A stretch of 38,501 nt of DNA, from NCBI GenBank assembly GCA_035495315.1, contig DATJGF010000065.1, forward strand, positions 1 to 38,501, written 5' to 3'. Source of the stretch: DATJGF01 sp035495315 (GTDB lineage: Bacteria; Verrucomicrobiota; Verrucomicrobiia; Limisphaerales; UBA8199). Of this stretch, positions 25,501 through 31,835 are shown piece after piece (position 1 is the first letter of the stretch; the number at the start of each line of letters is the position of its first letter). The position numbers were made by a program, and so were the translations under genes. The notes beneath the pieces were generated by a model. It saw nothing but the letters and a program-made list of their open reading frames with translations. It had not been told where the DNA came from and did no database searches.

Positions 25501-27878
25501 ACAATTGGGCCATGGGAGCAACCGGCAATGGCGGCGGAGCTTCCGGCGGCACGCTCAACAATTGCTGGCTGACGGGCAACTGGGCTGCTCTCTCTGGCGG
25601 CGGGGCATACTCGTCCAGGCTCAACAACTGCACGCTGACGGGCAACTCGGTACCTTACCAATACGGCCCCGGCCCTGGCGGAGACAGTGGCAGCGGCGGT
25701 GGCGGGGCCTCCTCCTCGACCCTCAACAACTGTATCCTCTATTACAACACCGCTCTAAGCGGGGCGAACTATGACGTCTCCACCGTGCTAAACTACTGCT
25801 GCACCACACCGCTACCGGGCAGCGGGACAAACAACATCGACGCCGAACCCCATTTGGCCAGCGCGTCGCACCTCAGCGCCAGTTCGCCGTGCATTAGCCG
25901 GGGCAGCGGCGCTTTTGCCACCGGCACGGATATTGATGCCGAGGCGTGGGCCAATCCTCCGTCCATCGGCTGCGATGAGTATCACGCGGGGGGCGCGACC
26001 GGCCCATTGAGTGTGAGCATCAGCGTACCATTCACGAACATTACCAGGGGCTTTACTTTAGGGTTCACGGCGTTGATCGAAGGTCAGACCACGGCCAGCG
26101 ACTGGCAATTTAGCGACGGTGTCACGGTGTCCAACCAGCCCTACACTTCTCGCACCTGGACATCGGTGGGTGACTATACGGTGGTCTTGCGCGCTTACAA
26201 CCAAAGCCTGCCCGGTGGGATCAGCGCGACCGTAATGGTCCACGTAATAACAACCCCACCCGTCTATTATGTCGCCGCCGAGAGCACTAATCCGGTTGCG
26301 CCCTATACATCCTGGGGTACCGCGGCCGCCAACATCCAGGATGCGGTGGATGCCGCGACCGTGCCTGGGGCGCTCGTGTTAGTCTCTAATGGAATCTACG
26401 CCGCCGAAGGGCGGACCGTCGATGGCTACACGGCCAATCGGGTGGCGGTGAATAAACCGCTGAGCCTTCGGAGCGTCAATGGGCCGCAGTTCACGACCGT
26501 AGATGGAGCCCATTGGGGCCGATGCGTGTATTTAACCAACGGCGCGAGCCTGTCCGGGTTTACTTTGACCAATGGCTGGCCTGACGTGCGAGATGGCGGA
26601 GGCGGGGTCTACGGGGGAACGGTGAGCAATTGCGTGCTGACGGGAAACTTCGCTGACTACGGCGGCGGCGCCAGGGACAGTATCCTGAACGACTGCGCGC
26701 TGATCGGCAACTCGGTTAATTTTGCTGGCGGTGGGGCGCATGGCTGCGCGTTGAACCGCTGCACGCTGGCCGGCAATTCCGGTGGCAACTACAACGGCGG
26801 CGGCGCGGATTACTGCACGTTGACCAACTGTTTGCTAGCCACAAATTCGGCTAGCGCCGGTGGCGGGGCTTGCTCCAGCGCGCTGGACCACTGCGTATTG
26901 ACGGGCAACTCCGCGAACTATAACGGCGGCGGGGCTTACTCTTGCACCCTCAACGGCTGCATGCTGACGGGCAACTGGGCTTACGGTGGCGGCGGGGCGT
27001 CCTCCTGCACACTGAACAACTGCTCACTGACGGGCAACTCGTCTGAGAACGGAGGCGGGGCCAATTCCTGCACGCTAAACAGTTGCCTGCTCACCGGCAA
27101 CTCGTCCGACAACTCCGGTGGCGGAGCCCAGAGTAGCACACTGAATAACTGCACGCTGACCGGCAACTCGGCCACTGGAACCTACGGCGGCGGTGGGGCG
27201 TATTATTCCACGCTCAACAACTGCATCGTCTATTTCAACGCGTCAACCAGCGGACCGAATTTCGACTACAGCAGCTTCCTGAACTATTGCTGCACCTGGC
27301 CGCAACCCACCTTCGGTTTGGGCAACGTCACCAACGCGCCGAGGTTCGTGGACACCAACGGTTGGGCCAGCCTGCGTCTGCAATCCAATTCGCCTTGTAT
27401 CAACTCCGGGAATAATGCCTATGTCACCAACACAACCGATCTCGACGGTAACCCGCGCATCGCTGGTGGCACCGTCGACATCGGCGCGTACGAGTTTCAA
27501 GCGCCGGCTTCGACGATTTCCTATGCCTGGCTCCAGCAATACGGCCTGCCCACCGACGGCTCGGCCGATTTCACCGACCCGGACCGCGATGGCATGAACA
27601 ACTGGCAAGAATGGCGAGCCGGAACAAATCCAACCAACTCCCTGTCCGCGCTGCGAATAATATCAGCCTTGCCCACCGGCACCAACGTGACCATTTCCTG
27701 GGAAAGCGTGGTCGGAATTAATTATTTCCTGGAGCGGAGCACCAATCTTTTTGGCGTAGGCCCAGTATTCACGCCTCTGGCACTGGGCATTACTGGCCAG
27801 GACGGTACGACTTCTTTTGTCGATACAAATGTGGTTGCCCAAGGCCCCGTGTTCTATCGGGTGGGGGGTGGATTCTGA
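16581..27878 (+). CDS. giant exported right-handed beta-helix/PKD protein (3765 aa)
   Basis: The signal peptide LLSAGLLVGSAGITFA is cut near residue 30. Eight modules follow. Each opens with a (V/R)(H/Y)YVA...PYTSWATAATNIQDA(V/I)(D/N)A segment and runs through a beta-helix of rungs such as TLNNCTLTGNSA..GGGA; I count about 66 Asn-Cys rungs in all. Each of the first seven closes with a SPCRGAGNAAY..DIDGEAW..PPSIGCDEYH cap and a PKD-like domain containing WDFGDG. The eighth ends in INSGNNAYVTNTTDLDGNPR, the choice-of-anchor-Q-like form, then a DPDRDGMNNWQEWRAGTNP tail and a short terminal beta domain. Beta-helix folds suit polysaccharide lyase or adhesin roles; no catalytic residues can be assigned. 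The Cys ladder may cross-link or stack along the helix. Start ATG 16581 is supported by AGAAGAGA upstream. A role in surface adhesion or glycan binding is inference. Confidence 0.93.
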   Translation: MNHLNASGRKAARLLSAGLLVGSAGITFAATRYVDVNGINATPPYTNWAIAATNIQDAVDAAVAGDEIVVTNGIYASGGRTVSGTVTNRVTVDKRLTLRSVNGPVVTIIQGHQAPGGNIGEGAIRCVYLADGASLTGFTLTKGASLADGGGLWCETITTVMISNCVVAGNAAYQNGGGTRGGTFYNCTLSGNSAYTGGGASSCTLNNCTLIANSAYYGGGVDGCTLNNCALSTNSASYAAGGAGVSTLNNCILTGNSCSSTYGSGGGAESSTLNNCTLTGNSGGGASSCKLNNCIVYFNTAAPRANWAWVNYDLLSTLNNCCTTPQPTTGVGNISSDPQLASASHLSAGSACRGGGNAAYASGTDIDGETWLNPPSIGCDEYHAGALTGPLRAGISASFTNVATGFTVQLTGLITGRAAASSWDFGDGITISNQPYASHAWASPGDYAVILRAYNESQPAGISATLSVHVVAQPVHYVAADSGNPVAPYTSWATAATNIQDAVDAATVPGASVLVTNGIYATGGSGANRVGVYKPLTVRSVNGPQVTIIRGYQLPGATNGVGAIRCVYLADGASLTGFTLTNGATLADYSTFLTSAGGGLWCETMTTVVISNCVVAGNSAYLGGGGAYGGTFYNCTLSGNSTDSSGGGANGSVLYNCTLSGNSAGGIYGGSGGGASGSILNDCTLTANMGSGGGGAEWCTLNNCTLSGNSASLWGGGVFGGTLNNCTLSGNSAGLWGGGEYGCTMNNCVAYFNTAGQGSNYYNDVNNHGILNYCCTTPQPTNGVGNIILDPQLASASHLSAGSPCRGAGNAAYTSGTDIDGEAWLNPPSIGCDEYHPGAVAGPLSVGITASRTNVLIGFTVQFAGAIEGRTTTSSWDFGDGTTVTNQPYTAHAWSALGDYAVVLRAYNETQPGGINATAIVHVVNGVHYVAAESTNPIVPYASWATAATNIQDAINAVEPGGPVAVVVSNGNYAPVAASGPLTVRSVNGPLFTIINGGGSNLCATLTNGASLSGFTLTNGAGGVSGGTLTNCMLSGNASYGASSCALDNCTITGNSLGGASGCTLRNCALAGNFGIGAIFSTLTNCTLTGNSGGGASGCTLHNCILYFNTAAAQAANYDSSSTLDYCCASPQQTNGVGNISLDPQLASAWHLSAASPCRGAGSSAYASGADIDGEGWLSPPSIGCDEYHAGAVTGALSVSLTASFTNALVGFAVQFTASIGGRITASSWDFGDGTTATNQPYTSHAWTVPGDYAVVLRAYNETHPGGISATVVVHIGNGVHYVAADSGNPVTPYGSWATAATNIQEAINVVEGGGPLAVVVSNGNYTSVKLPAPLTVRSVNGPPFTIINGSQTNLCAVLTNGSSLSGFTLTNGVTGASGGALDNCTLIGNGYGAQGCTLNNCALTGNHSSGAYSCTLSNCTVAGNSGDGADYCTLNNCTVEGNSGYGAVVSGLNNCAVSANSGYGASQCTLTNCTLAGNSRYYGVGAASSILNNCLAYFNGGANYDSSCTLNYCCTTPQPTNGLGNISSDPQLVSLSHLSANSPCRGAGNASYVGGIDIDGEAWANPPAIGCDEYHAGGLTGPLSVAIIAPRNNVLIGYALQLTGLIEGRAAASSWDFGDGSTATNQPITSHAWGALGDYTVVLHAYNESYPAGLSASVTVHVVTGVHYVAAGSTNPVAPYTSWATAATGIQDAINAAEPGAAQVLVTNGTYGSIYIPAFMTVRSINGAQFTTISGSGGSRCATLSTNASLSGFTLLNGFASHYGGGAYGGTLNDCTLTGNVVEAPLTERYICIDYDPRYHFCRGSALGYAIGEAYGGGAAYCTLNNCTLTGNVVEAPVLYNPNQYYDFFSRSSIGDAYGGGAAFCTLSNCTLTGNLAQSEPIRDTAYDLIDNRGGYGEVAGGGVYNCTLTNCTLSNNRVQGQQGEIDLGDFNSIPFDVVGYGGGALDSTLNNCTLVSNWADGAVRCMLTNCVLTGNSGDGANRSTLVNTALTGNSGSGAVDSELNNCTLTGNSGQGASSSTLNNCIVYFNCVKNYDSSCTLNYCCTRPLPTDGVGNISADPQLASASHLSAGSPCRGAGNAAFTTGRDIDDEAWGIPPSIGCDEYHAGTVTGPLGVSITASFTNVAVGFVVHLTGLIEGRATASSWDFDDGSTATDEPYTSHAWSEPGDYRVVLRVFNDSYPGGVNATLTMHVVAEVHYVAPGSAGPAAPYTSWATAATNIQSAVDAAMVPGALVLVTNGTYPSISVTGLVNLRSVSGPLVTTIDGNLSNLCVSLPNGATLTGFTLTNGVGGASGGTLNNCAIVGNSGTGASACTLNNCIIRGNSAAYGGGASGATLNNCALTGNSATNAGGGAYSCTLNNCTLTGNSAGSYGGASGCALNNCIVYFNTAHQSPNYDPWSTLNYCCTTPQPTNGFGNIIVDPELASASHLSAGSPCRGAGNATYASGTDIDGEAWASPPSIGCDEYHAGAVSGALSVAISAQSTNVAVGFPLQLTGLIEGQTSDSVWDFGDGNIAMNKPFTAYEWDSPGDYLVALWAFNDTHPNGVRGTLTIHVITGVHYVAPDSVNPQAPYTSWATAATNIQDAIDAATEPGARVLVTNGTYASGWRAFSGTTNRLVIHAYLALQSANGPTNTTIDGGQAVRCVYLAGSSAISGFTLANGAVSGYGSGGGVFCESSSSVVSNCVLAGNTAAQGGGAYGGSLNNCALNDNSAAYSGGGANGSALINCMLSGNVASLSNSGSGGGAYYCTLTNCTLVANSSASGGGTYNSTLDSCILSNNSANGGGGAYYGTLNNCTLTGNFGPGPYGSSGGGAYSCTLSDCTLAGNTAISGGGAYSCNLNNCTLSGNTAPYYVSCVNADCFYLGNGGGAHSSTLNNCTLAANSAGSGGGAAYMCNLTNCTLTGNIGTYYAGGAASSTLDNCTLSGNQTSPSFNGSGGGASSCTLYNCTLTGNWTRGAGGAASGCTLNNCALNHNWAMGATGNGGGASGGTLNNCWLTGNWAALSGGGAYSSRLNNCTLTGNSVPYQYGPGPGGDSGSGGGGASSSTLNNCILYYNTALSGANYDVSTVLNYCCTTPLPGSGTNNIDAEPHLASASHLSASSPCISRGSGAFATGTDIDAEAWANPPSIGCDEYHAGGATGPLSVSISVPFTNITRGFTLGFTALIEGQTTASDWQFSDGVTVSNQPYTSRTWTSVGDYTVVLRAYNQSLPGGISATVMVHVITTPPVYYVAAESTNPVAPYTSWGTAAANIQDAVDAATVPGALVLVSNGIYAAEGRTVDGYTANRVAVNKPLSLRSVNGPQFTTVDGAHWGRCVYLTNGASLSGFTLTNGWPDVRDGGGGVYGGTVSNCVLTGNFADYGGGARDSILNDCALIGNSVNFAGGGAHGCALNRCTLAGNSGGNYNGGGADYCTLTNCLLATNSASAGGGACSSALDHCVLTGNSANYNGGGAYSCTLNGCMLTGNWAYGGGGASSCTLNNCSLTGNSSENGGGANSCTLNSCLLTGNSSDNSGGGAQSSTLNNCTLTGNSATGTYGGGGAYYSTLNNCIVYFNASTSGPNFDYSSFLNYCCTWPQPTFGLGNVTNAPRFVDTNGWASLRLQSNSPCINSGNNAYVTNTTDLDGNPRIAGGTVDIGAYEFQAPASTISYAWLQQYGLPTDGSADFTDPDRDGMNNWQEWRAGTNPTNSLSALRIISALPTGTNVTISWESVVGINYFLERSTNLFGVGPVFTPLALGITGQDGTTSFVDTNVVAQGPVFYRVGGGF
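16674..27320 (+). repeat. eight tandem 1.1-2.0 kb protein modules
   Basis: Module starts, at the codon for the first residue of the YVA motif region, are 16674, 18003, 19359, 20418, 21579, 23172, 24255 and 26262; the last runs to about 27320. Lengths range from about 1.06 to 2.0 kb, with rung counts of about 7, 7, 5, 7, 9, 5, 16 and 10. Modules share order and motifs but are diverged at DNA level, so duplication is old. Within modules, adjacent rungs can be nearly identical (for example 18677-18710 and 18749-18780). Confidence 0.85.
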
Positions 27879-28291
27879 AACAGCTCGGGAATGCGATCCG
27901 CGGCAATGATTGCCAACATTGGAATGTCCACAACCCTGTAGGCTCCTGTTCCCACGAAGCGGCTTGTTTGGTTGTTTGGTTAGTTTACTTCAGTAAGCGG
28001 GTTAGCAATTGTTTGGACCTGTAGTGACAGCGTTAGTTGAGTTTGCCTCAGCTTGGGCGTATGATTTTGCCGAAATCGGACTTGGACCAGCCGATTCTGA
28101 CCGTTTGCTCCAGCTCAAACCTACATTGAAACCAAAGGAGTTCGGCGAGTCAGATTGACCATCCGGGACCACAGGCCAGTTTGCGCAGAGACTGGCGTAT
28201 TTTCGCATGAATCAATGGGTAGCACACGGCTTGCATTTTGACCAATGCGAAGCGAACCCATCTTTTTGCGAAGAGGGTTTGTCATACCGAG
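27879..28291. other. 413-bp gap with a degenerate open frame and the att-like repeat
   Basis: No confident gene. On the plus strand a frame opens after a stop near 28000 and reads FGPVVTALVEFASAWAYDFA, ending at TGA 28156-28158. Past that stop the same frame stays open to about 28350 (GQFAQRLAYFRMNQWVAHGL). This could be a decayed gene interrupted by one stop. I recognise no family. The beginning (27879-28000) is featureless apart from a GTTTGGTT repeat near 27970. Confidence 0.35.
28094..28112 (+). repeat. tRNA-Thr 3'-end duplicate (candidate attachment site)
   Basis: ATTCTGACCGTTTGCTCCA differs from the tRNA-Thr 3' end at 13756-13774 by one base (T for G). Similarity runs on past the CCA, with TCAAA at the same spacing in both copies (13777-13781 and 28115-28119). 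The rest of a tRNA is absent upstream, so this is a fragment. It covers part of the T-loop, T-stem and acceptor end, the portion that tyrosine-integrase elements usually duplicate. It also lies inside the degenerate open frame described at 27879, so coincidence with coding sequence is not excluded. Confidence 0.5.
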
Positions 28292-29020
28292 TCATGCACG
28301 CGAGACTTGAAGAGAGTGATGCGAAATCTCGCAGCTGTTGCACGGAGCGCCACTGACGTGCTCCATCCTCGCTCGACTACCGGAGACACTGACTTCGGTG
28401 TAGCTAACTGTGACGGCGTCTTCGCGGTGCATGCAGATGGAAAATGGGCCTTCCTGAGGCAAATGAGAACGGTGCAACCGCCGCAGCCAAACGAGGCTTC
28501 GAGCCGATCTTCGACGTTGGGCTCGTTGAAAAGCTCCACCACGCACCTCTAGGGCTCTGGCTTCGTCGAAACCGGATGAAACCCATTGTTGCAGCCGCCA
28601 TTGGTGGTCATGGCGAATGAGTTGTTTCAGATCCCAGCGCCACTCGATGACCTCTTGAGAAGATGGAAAGACCGAGATTAGACGGAACGGATTAATTTGG
28701 TCGAGTGGAAGGTCATCAAGGCCAGCTTGCACGAAGCTCGAGGCGGTGGCAGTGCTCACCGAAGGAATCACCTCCCCACGACTGAGCGTGTCTCTGTTTA
28801 CTCGCTGCTCCACCGAGTACCAGTTGATTAACGCCAGGGAAATGCCTCTATCGTTCAAGGCAATCCAAGTTCCGCCACTGGGTTCTGACGGATAAATCAC
28901 GCCCCGGCCACCGATATTCCTCGTGACTGGGGGCAGCCCTTCCTGGCGAGTGCGCTTTTCGTCGCGGTTCATCCCGAAGCAATAACCCATCCGTCGCGGC
29001 ATGAAAGTTACCGTGCACAT
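28292..29020 (-). CDS. NRDE/TANGO2 family protein
   Basis: This 242-aa member of the NRDE (TANGO2) family has the diagnostic N-terminal Cys-Thr (MCTVTFMP), GYCFGMNRDEKRTR with the Asn-Arg-Asp-Glu motif at about residues 18-21, and GGTWIALNDRGISLALINWY at about 49-68. The C-terminal CMHREDAVTVSYTEVSVS is also family-like. The fold resembles Ntn hydrolases, with Cys2 as candidate nucleophile. Eukaryotic TANGO2 has been linked to heme and lipid/acyl-CoA handling; bacterial members are poorly characterised. It starts 11 nt after the VTT/ATP-grasp gene and is probably its operon partner. Confidence 0.85.
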   Translation of the reverse strand: MCTVTFMPRRMGYCFGMNRDEKRTRQEGLPPVTRNIGGRGVIYPSEPSGGTWIALNDRGISLALINWYSVEQRVNRDTLSRGEVIPSVSTATASSFVQAGLDDLPLDQINPFRLISVFPSSQEVIEWRWDLKQLIRHDHQWRLQQWVSSGFDEARALEVRGGAFQRAQRRRSARSLVWLRRLHRSHLPQEGPFSICMHREDAVTVSYTEVSVSGSRARMEHVSGAPCNSCEISHHSLQVSRA

Positions 29021-29031
29021 TGAGCAATTCC

Positions 29032-30687
29032 TCAGTCCGCAGCAGGATAAGTCGCCGCATGGCGACTGTATTCACGCCATTTTTGCCATATTGCGACGAA
29101 CTTGGTTGGTGCCGAGCCATGACGGCGATTGGCGGCGCCGATGGCGAACACCAAATCCCACTGGCGAAATAGCGTTCGATAAGCTTCGAAGACGGAGTTG
29201 CGCGCGTCGTATATGCTCGTCGCTTCCGAGGCCGCTCCATTCAACTCGATAATCTTGAAATTCCTTCCTGCCTCCAAATCCTCGTCGGTCGAATATCGGA
29301 TGTCGAAGCGTCCAATGTAGAAACCAGGGATCTTGTTCGAAATGGAGTCGATACATTCCGCCAACGCGGGAGTGCAAAAACGGATCCCATTCTTGAATAT
29401 ACAACCTTGAGCGTGATTTCCCGCCTCGACAAGCCTGACGGATTGGCCTGCTGCCAAAACTTCGTCCGCTCTTCCATTTAGGCGTTGGATGTATTTACTC
29501 GCCATAAAGCGCGCCCGAGAATCAGCCCAGATCAATTCGGAAATTGTCGATCGCCCATCGCCGTTAATCACAGGGAAGAGCTTCTCCGTAATAGCGAAGA
29601 TGTGTCCCTGCGGTTCATGAGGGAACCGATAATAAAAAACACCAACTTCTTGAGGACCTTGAGCGTAGCGCTGCACGATCAGCGGTGCGCGTGACTGTTT
29701 CAGATAGACCAGCGCTTGCTCTTCACTTCGAACCAGTTTGACACCTACGCCGCGCTGGCCGACATCGGGTTTTAGAATGAACGGGTAATCGATGCTGCGT
29801 TGCCGGCAGATCTTTCGCAGCGAATCCCAACGTTCTTGTGGAGTCGCACCCTCGAGCAATTCCGCCTCAGAAGTGAAACTCGGGCTCGTCTCCATGAGTG
29901 CCTGCAGGGTCGCCATCTTGGATTCGCCAACGATGCCACCGGAAAATATGCCTGGATTGGCCGCGGTCGGAAGCCGGAGCCCTCCGTACTTGATGGCGAG
30001 CCACAAGCAGTAGAGGACCACCGGCGGGTAAAAGATCCAAGCCGGCCAGAACTCCCAGTGCTTCCAGCGCTCTAACCAGGTGCGCAGACGTAACACACTA
30101 TCCGCCGTAACAAGTTTCTTTATGAGCCGTATCGCAACAAGCGCCAAGGCAACGCCGAGCACCAATACCAAACCGGTCTTCCGCCATGGGCCCAGCCAGA
30201 CCAAAAGTCTCGTGCCAAGATATTGAGTCGCCACAAGCACAAAAACTGTCCACACCAGCGAGGCGACACCTGTGATGAGGAGAAAACGATTGAGCGGGAG
30301 CCGCAGGAAACCTGCGGCCAAATAGGTCGGCAAACGGGCCCCGGGCAGAAGGCGGCTGAAGACCAGAATGGAATCCCCTCGGGCGGCAAACCAGCGCTCG
30401 CTTTGTTCCACTCGGCCCGAGAACCTCCTCAACAAAGTGCGCTCAAACCAAGTGCGCCCGATCAGCCGCGCCAGCCCGTAAAGGCCTGCATCCCCCGTCC
30501 AAATGCCTAGAAAGCAAGCGCCGAAGGCCAAAGGCCAGGCGAGAACACCGGCAGCCAACAACAACCCAGCTCCGATAGCGGCCGCATCCTCAAGCACGAA
30601 GGTTGAAAGAAAAAGGGCCCCGGCTTGCCACATGGGTGGCCACATTTCAAATCCGGTCGGTAGTCGCTGAAAGATTTCTGCGGACAT
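29032..30687 (-). CDS. VTT (DedA-like) membrane domain fused to ATP-grasp ligase
   Basis: This 551-aa protein joins two families. Residues about 15-215 are a DedA/VTT membrane domain: FVLEDAAAIGAGLLL, FGACFLGIWTGDAGLYGLARLIG, then the conserved FSRLLPGARLPTYLAAGFLRL with its Arg-Leu-x-Pro-Gly motif. Two more hydrophobic segments follow (about 180-200 and 225-245). Residues about 250-520 are ATP-grasp-like: FILKPDVGQRGVGVKLV is the ATP-binding glycine loop, NGDGRSTISELIWADSRARF the central motif, and FKIIELNGAASEATSIYD the metal-binding Glu-x-Asn end. ATP-grasp enzymes join a carboxylate to an amine; the membrane domain suggests a lipid-linked or envelope substrate, which is inference. ATG 30687 is preferred over the in-frame codon at 30726: GGAG lies upstream and it avoids overlap with the DinB gene. 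Confidence 0.82.
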   Translation of the reverse strand: MSAEIFQRLPTGFEMWPPMWQAGALFLSTFVLEDAAAIGAGLLLAAGVLAWPLAFGACFLGIWTGDAGLYGLARLIGRTWFERTLLRRFSGRVEQSERWFAARGDSILVFSRLLPGARLPTYLAAGFLRLPLNRFLLITGVASLVWTVFVLVATQYLGTRLLVWLGPWRKTGLVLVLGVALALVAIRLIKKLVTADSVLRLRTWLERWKHWEFWPAWIFYPPVVLYCLWLAIKYGGLRLPTAANPGIFSGGIVGESKMATLQALMETSPSFTSEAELLEGATPQERWDSLRKICRQRSIDYPFILKPDVGQRGVGVKLVRSEEQALVYLKQSRAPLIVQRYAQGPQEVGVFYYRFPHEPQGHIFAITEKLFPVINGDGRSTISELIWADSRARFMASKYIQRLNGRADEVLAAGQSVRLVEAGNHAQGCIFKNGIRFCTPALAECIDSISNKIPGFYIGRFDIRYSTDEDLEAGRNFKIIELNGAASEATSIYDARNSVFEAYRTLFRQWDLVFAIGAANRRHGSAPTKFVAIWQKWREYSRHAATYPAAD

Positions 30688-30709
30688 AGAGCAACGAACT
30701 CCAGCCGGC

Positions 30710-31261
30710 TCAATCCCGATCGGCATTGGCCAAATCGATCTGATGCTTCATCGTGGAAGGCGCGACACCAAATCCAGCGGGCATTTTCAAGTCCATCAAG
30801 CCTCCCATGATGCCGATCAATGCATAGTGATGCACCGCATGCGCCACGACATACATGATCTCGCGACTGACAGTCGAAAGGGAGACCTGAGAGCCACTTG
30901 TCGCGTAGCTGGTCTTGCAGGTCACATCCAGTTCGCGATCGAGACAACCGGCTGACAGTTGCTGGTAACCCTCGCGCAATGCCCGGCTGGCGTTCAACGC
31001 AGCAAATCGGTCGCTTTCGATTAAGGTGCCTCGTTCACGGTGATCGTAGTTCAAATCGCCGGCGGGTGCGGCATCCAGGAGGCTGCGGAAGTGGTCCAAG
31101 CAATGACGATAGTGTCCTCCGATCGACGCGTTAAAAGCAGCTGGCAGTTTACGAACGTAACTATCGTTATCAATCTCGCCGAGCAGCGTCTCTCCCTGAT
31201 TGAGAACCTCAATTACGGAGCCAATCAGCGCCTGTCGCTCTCTGAAAAGTGTCGAATTCAT
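30710..31261 (-). CDS. DinB-like four-helix metalloprotein
   Basis: This 183-aa protein of the DinB/YfiT-like superfamily is a four-helix bundle with a His-based metal site. SIGGHYRHCLDHFRSLLDA (about residues 46-64) supplies the first His, and YVVAHAVHHYALIGIM (about 136-151) the His pair of the third helix. The family includes thiol S-transferases (bacillithiol, mycothiol) and many unknowns. The gene ends 22 nt before the VTT/ATP-grasp start and follows the YHS gene by 43 nt, so co-transcription is likely. Substrate unknown. Confidence 0.8.
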   Translation of the reverse strand: MNSTLFRERQALIGSVIEVLNQGETLLGEIDNDSYVRKLPAAFNASIGGHYRHCLDHFRSLLDAAPAGDLNYDHRERGTLIESDRFAALNASRALREGYQQLSAGCLDRELDVTCKTSYATSGSQVSLSTVSREIMYVVAHAVHHYALIGIMGGLMDLKMPAGFGVAPSTMKHQIDLANADRD

Positions 31262-31304
31262 GCGTGTTGAAGACTGGTCGCTGAGCCAAACCCAACCTTA
31301 CAGG

Positions 31305-31757
31305 TTATTTCCCTTTCTTTTCCACAAGAGCGGGCCAATTCGCGTTGGCTTTGGAAAGATTGCCTTGCGTGTCTTTGTTGAAATCATTGCGCACACTCTT
31401 GCTGTACTGAAGCAGCAGATGGCCATCGACGACCTGAAATGCTTCCGGATCGATTTCCACCAGTTTGTTTTTCGACACACCGAAGGCGCAGAAGCCGCCA
31501 TAGGCTGGTTCGTACTTGGAGGGCTCTTTGTCGAAGCGCGCCTTGTCCTGGCCAGAGGCAAAAAAATACGTGGCGCCGTTATGGACGCTCTTAAACTCCA
31601 TCCTGCCCTTCACTGGTTTGTTCTCGGTGAAAAACGCCACGGGATCGTAACCCTGCACAGCCAAGCCGTTTTTGTCCAAATTGAGCAGGTTCTTGGTTTG
31701 CGCAAACAATGATGCCGTTGAGGACAGGAGTAACATCAGCAGTACGAATTTTCTCAT
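31305..31757 (-). CDS. exported YHS-domain protein
   Basis: This 150-aa protein has a signal peptide, MRKFVLLMLLLSSTASLFA, cut before QTKN. The mature part is a YHS-type domain: LAVQGYDPVAFFTENKPVKG, ATYFFASGQDKARFDKEPSK and YEPAYGGFCAFGVSKNKLVE. YHS domains are associated with metal binding, often copper or other soft metals, and often sit next to metal transport or redox genes. It has one Cys (GGFCAFG). It lies between the DUF1223 and DinB genes on the same strand. Confidence 0.85.
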   Translation of the reverse strand: MRKFVLLMLLLSSTASLFAQTKNLLNLDKNGLAVQGYDPVAFFTENKPVKGRMEFKSVHNGATYFFASGQDKARFDKEPSKYEPAYGGFCAFGVSKNKLVEIDPEAFQVVDGHLLLQYSKSVRNDFNKDTQGNLSKANANWPALVEKKGK

Positions 31758-31835
31758 ATGGAGCTAAGTCGGACCACCACGCGAATCCTTACAAGTAATG
31801 ATTGCTTTTGACTACTGCGGAGAACCGCGAGCCCA

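Noticed and set aside
16600..27300. Repeated short words across 10 kb that could look like a CRISPR array or satellite
   Set aside because: The repeats follow codon phase, encode a continuous 3765-aa protein with beta-helix rungs, and lack fixed-length spacers.
28002..28208. Minus-strand 68-aa open frame
   Set aside because: It is antisense to a more protein-like plus-strand frame, with no ribosome-binding site and no recognisable family.
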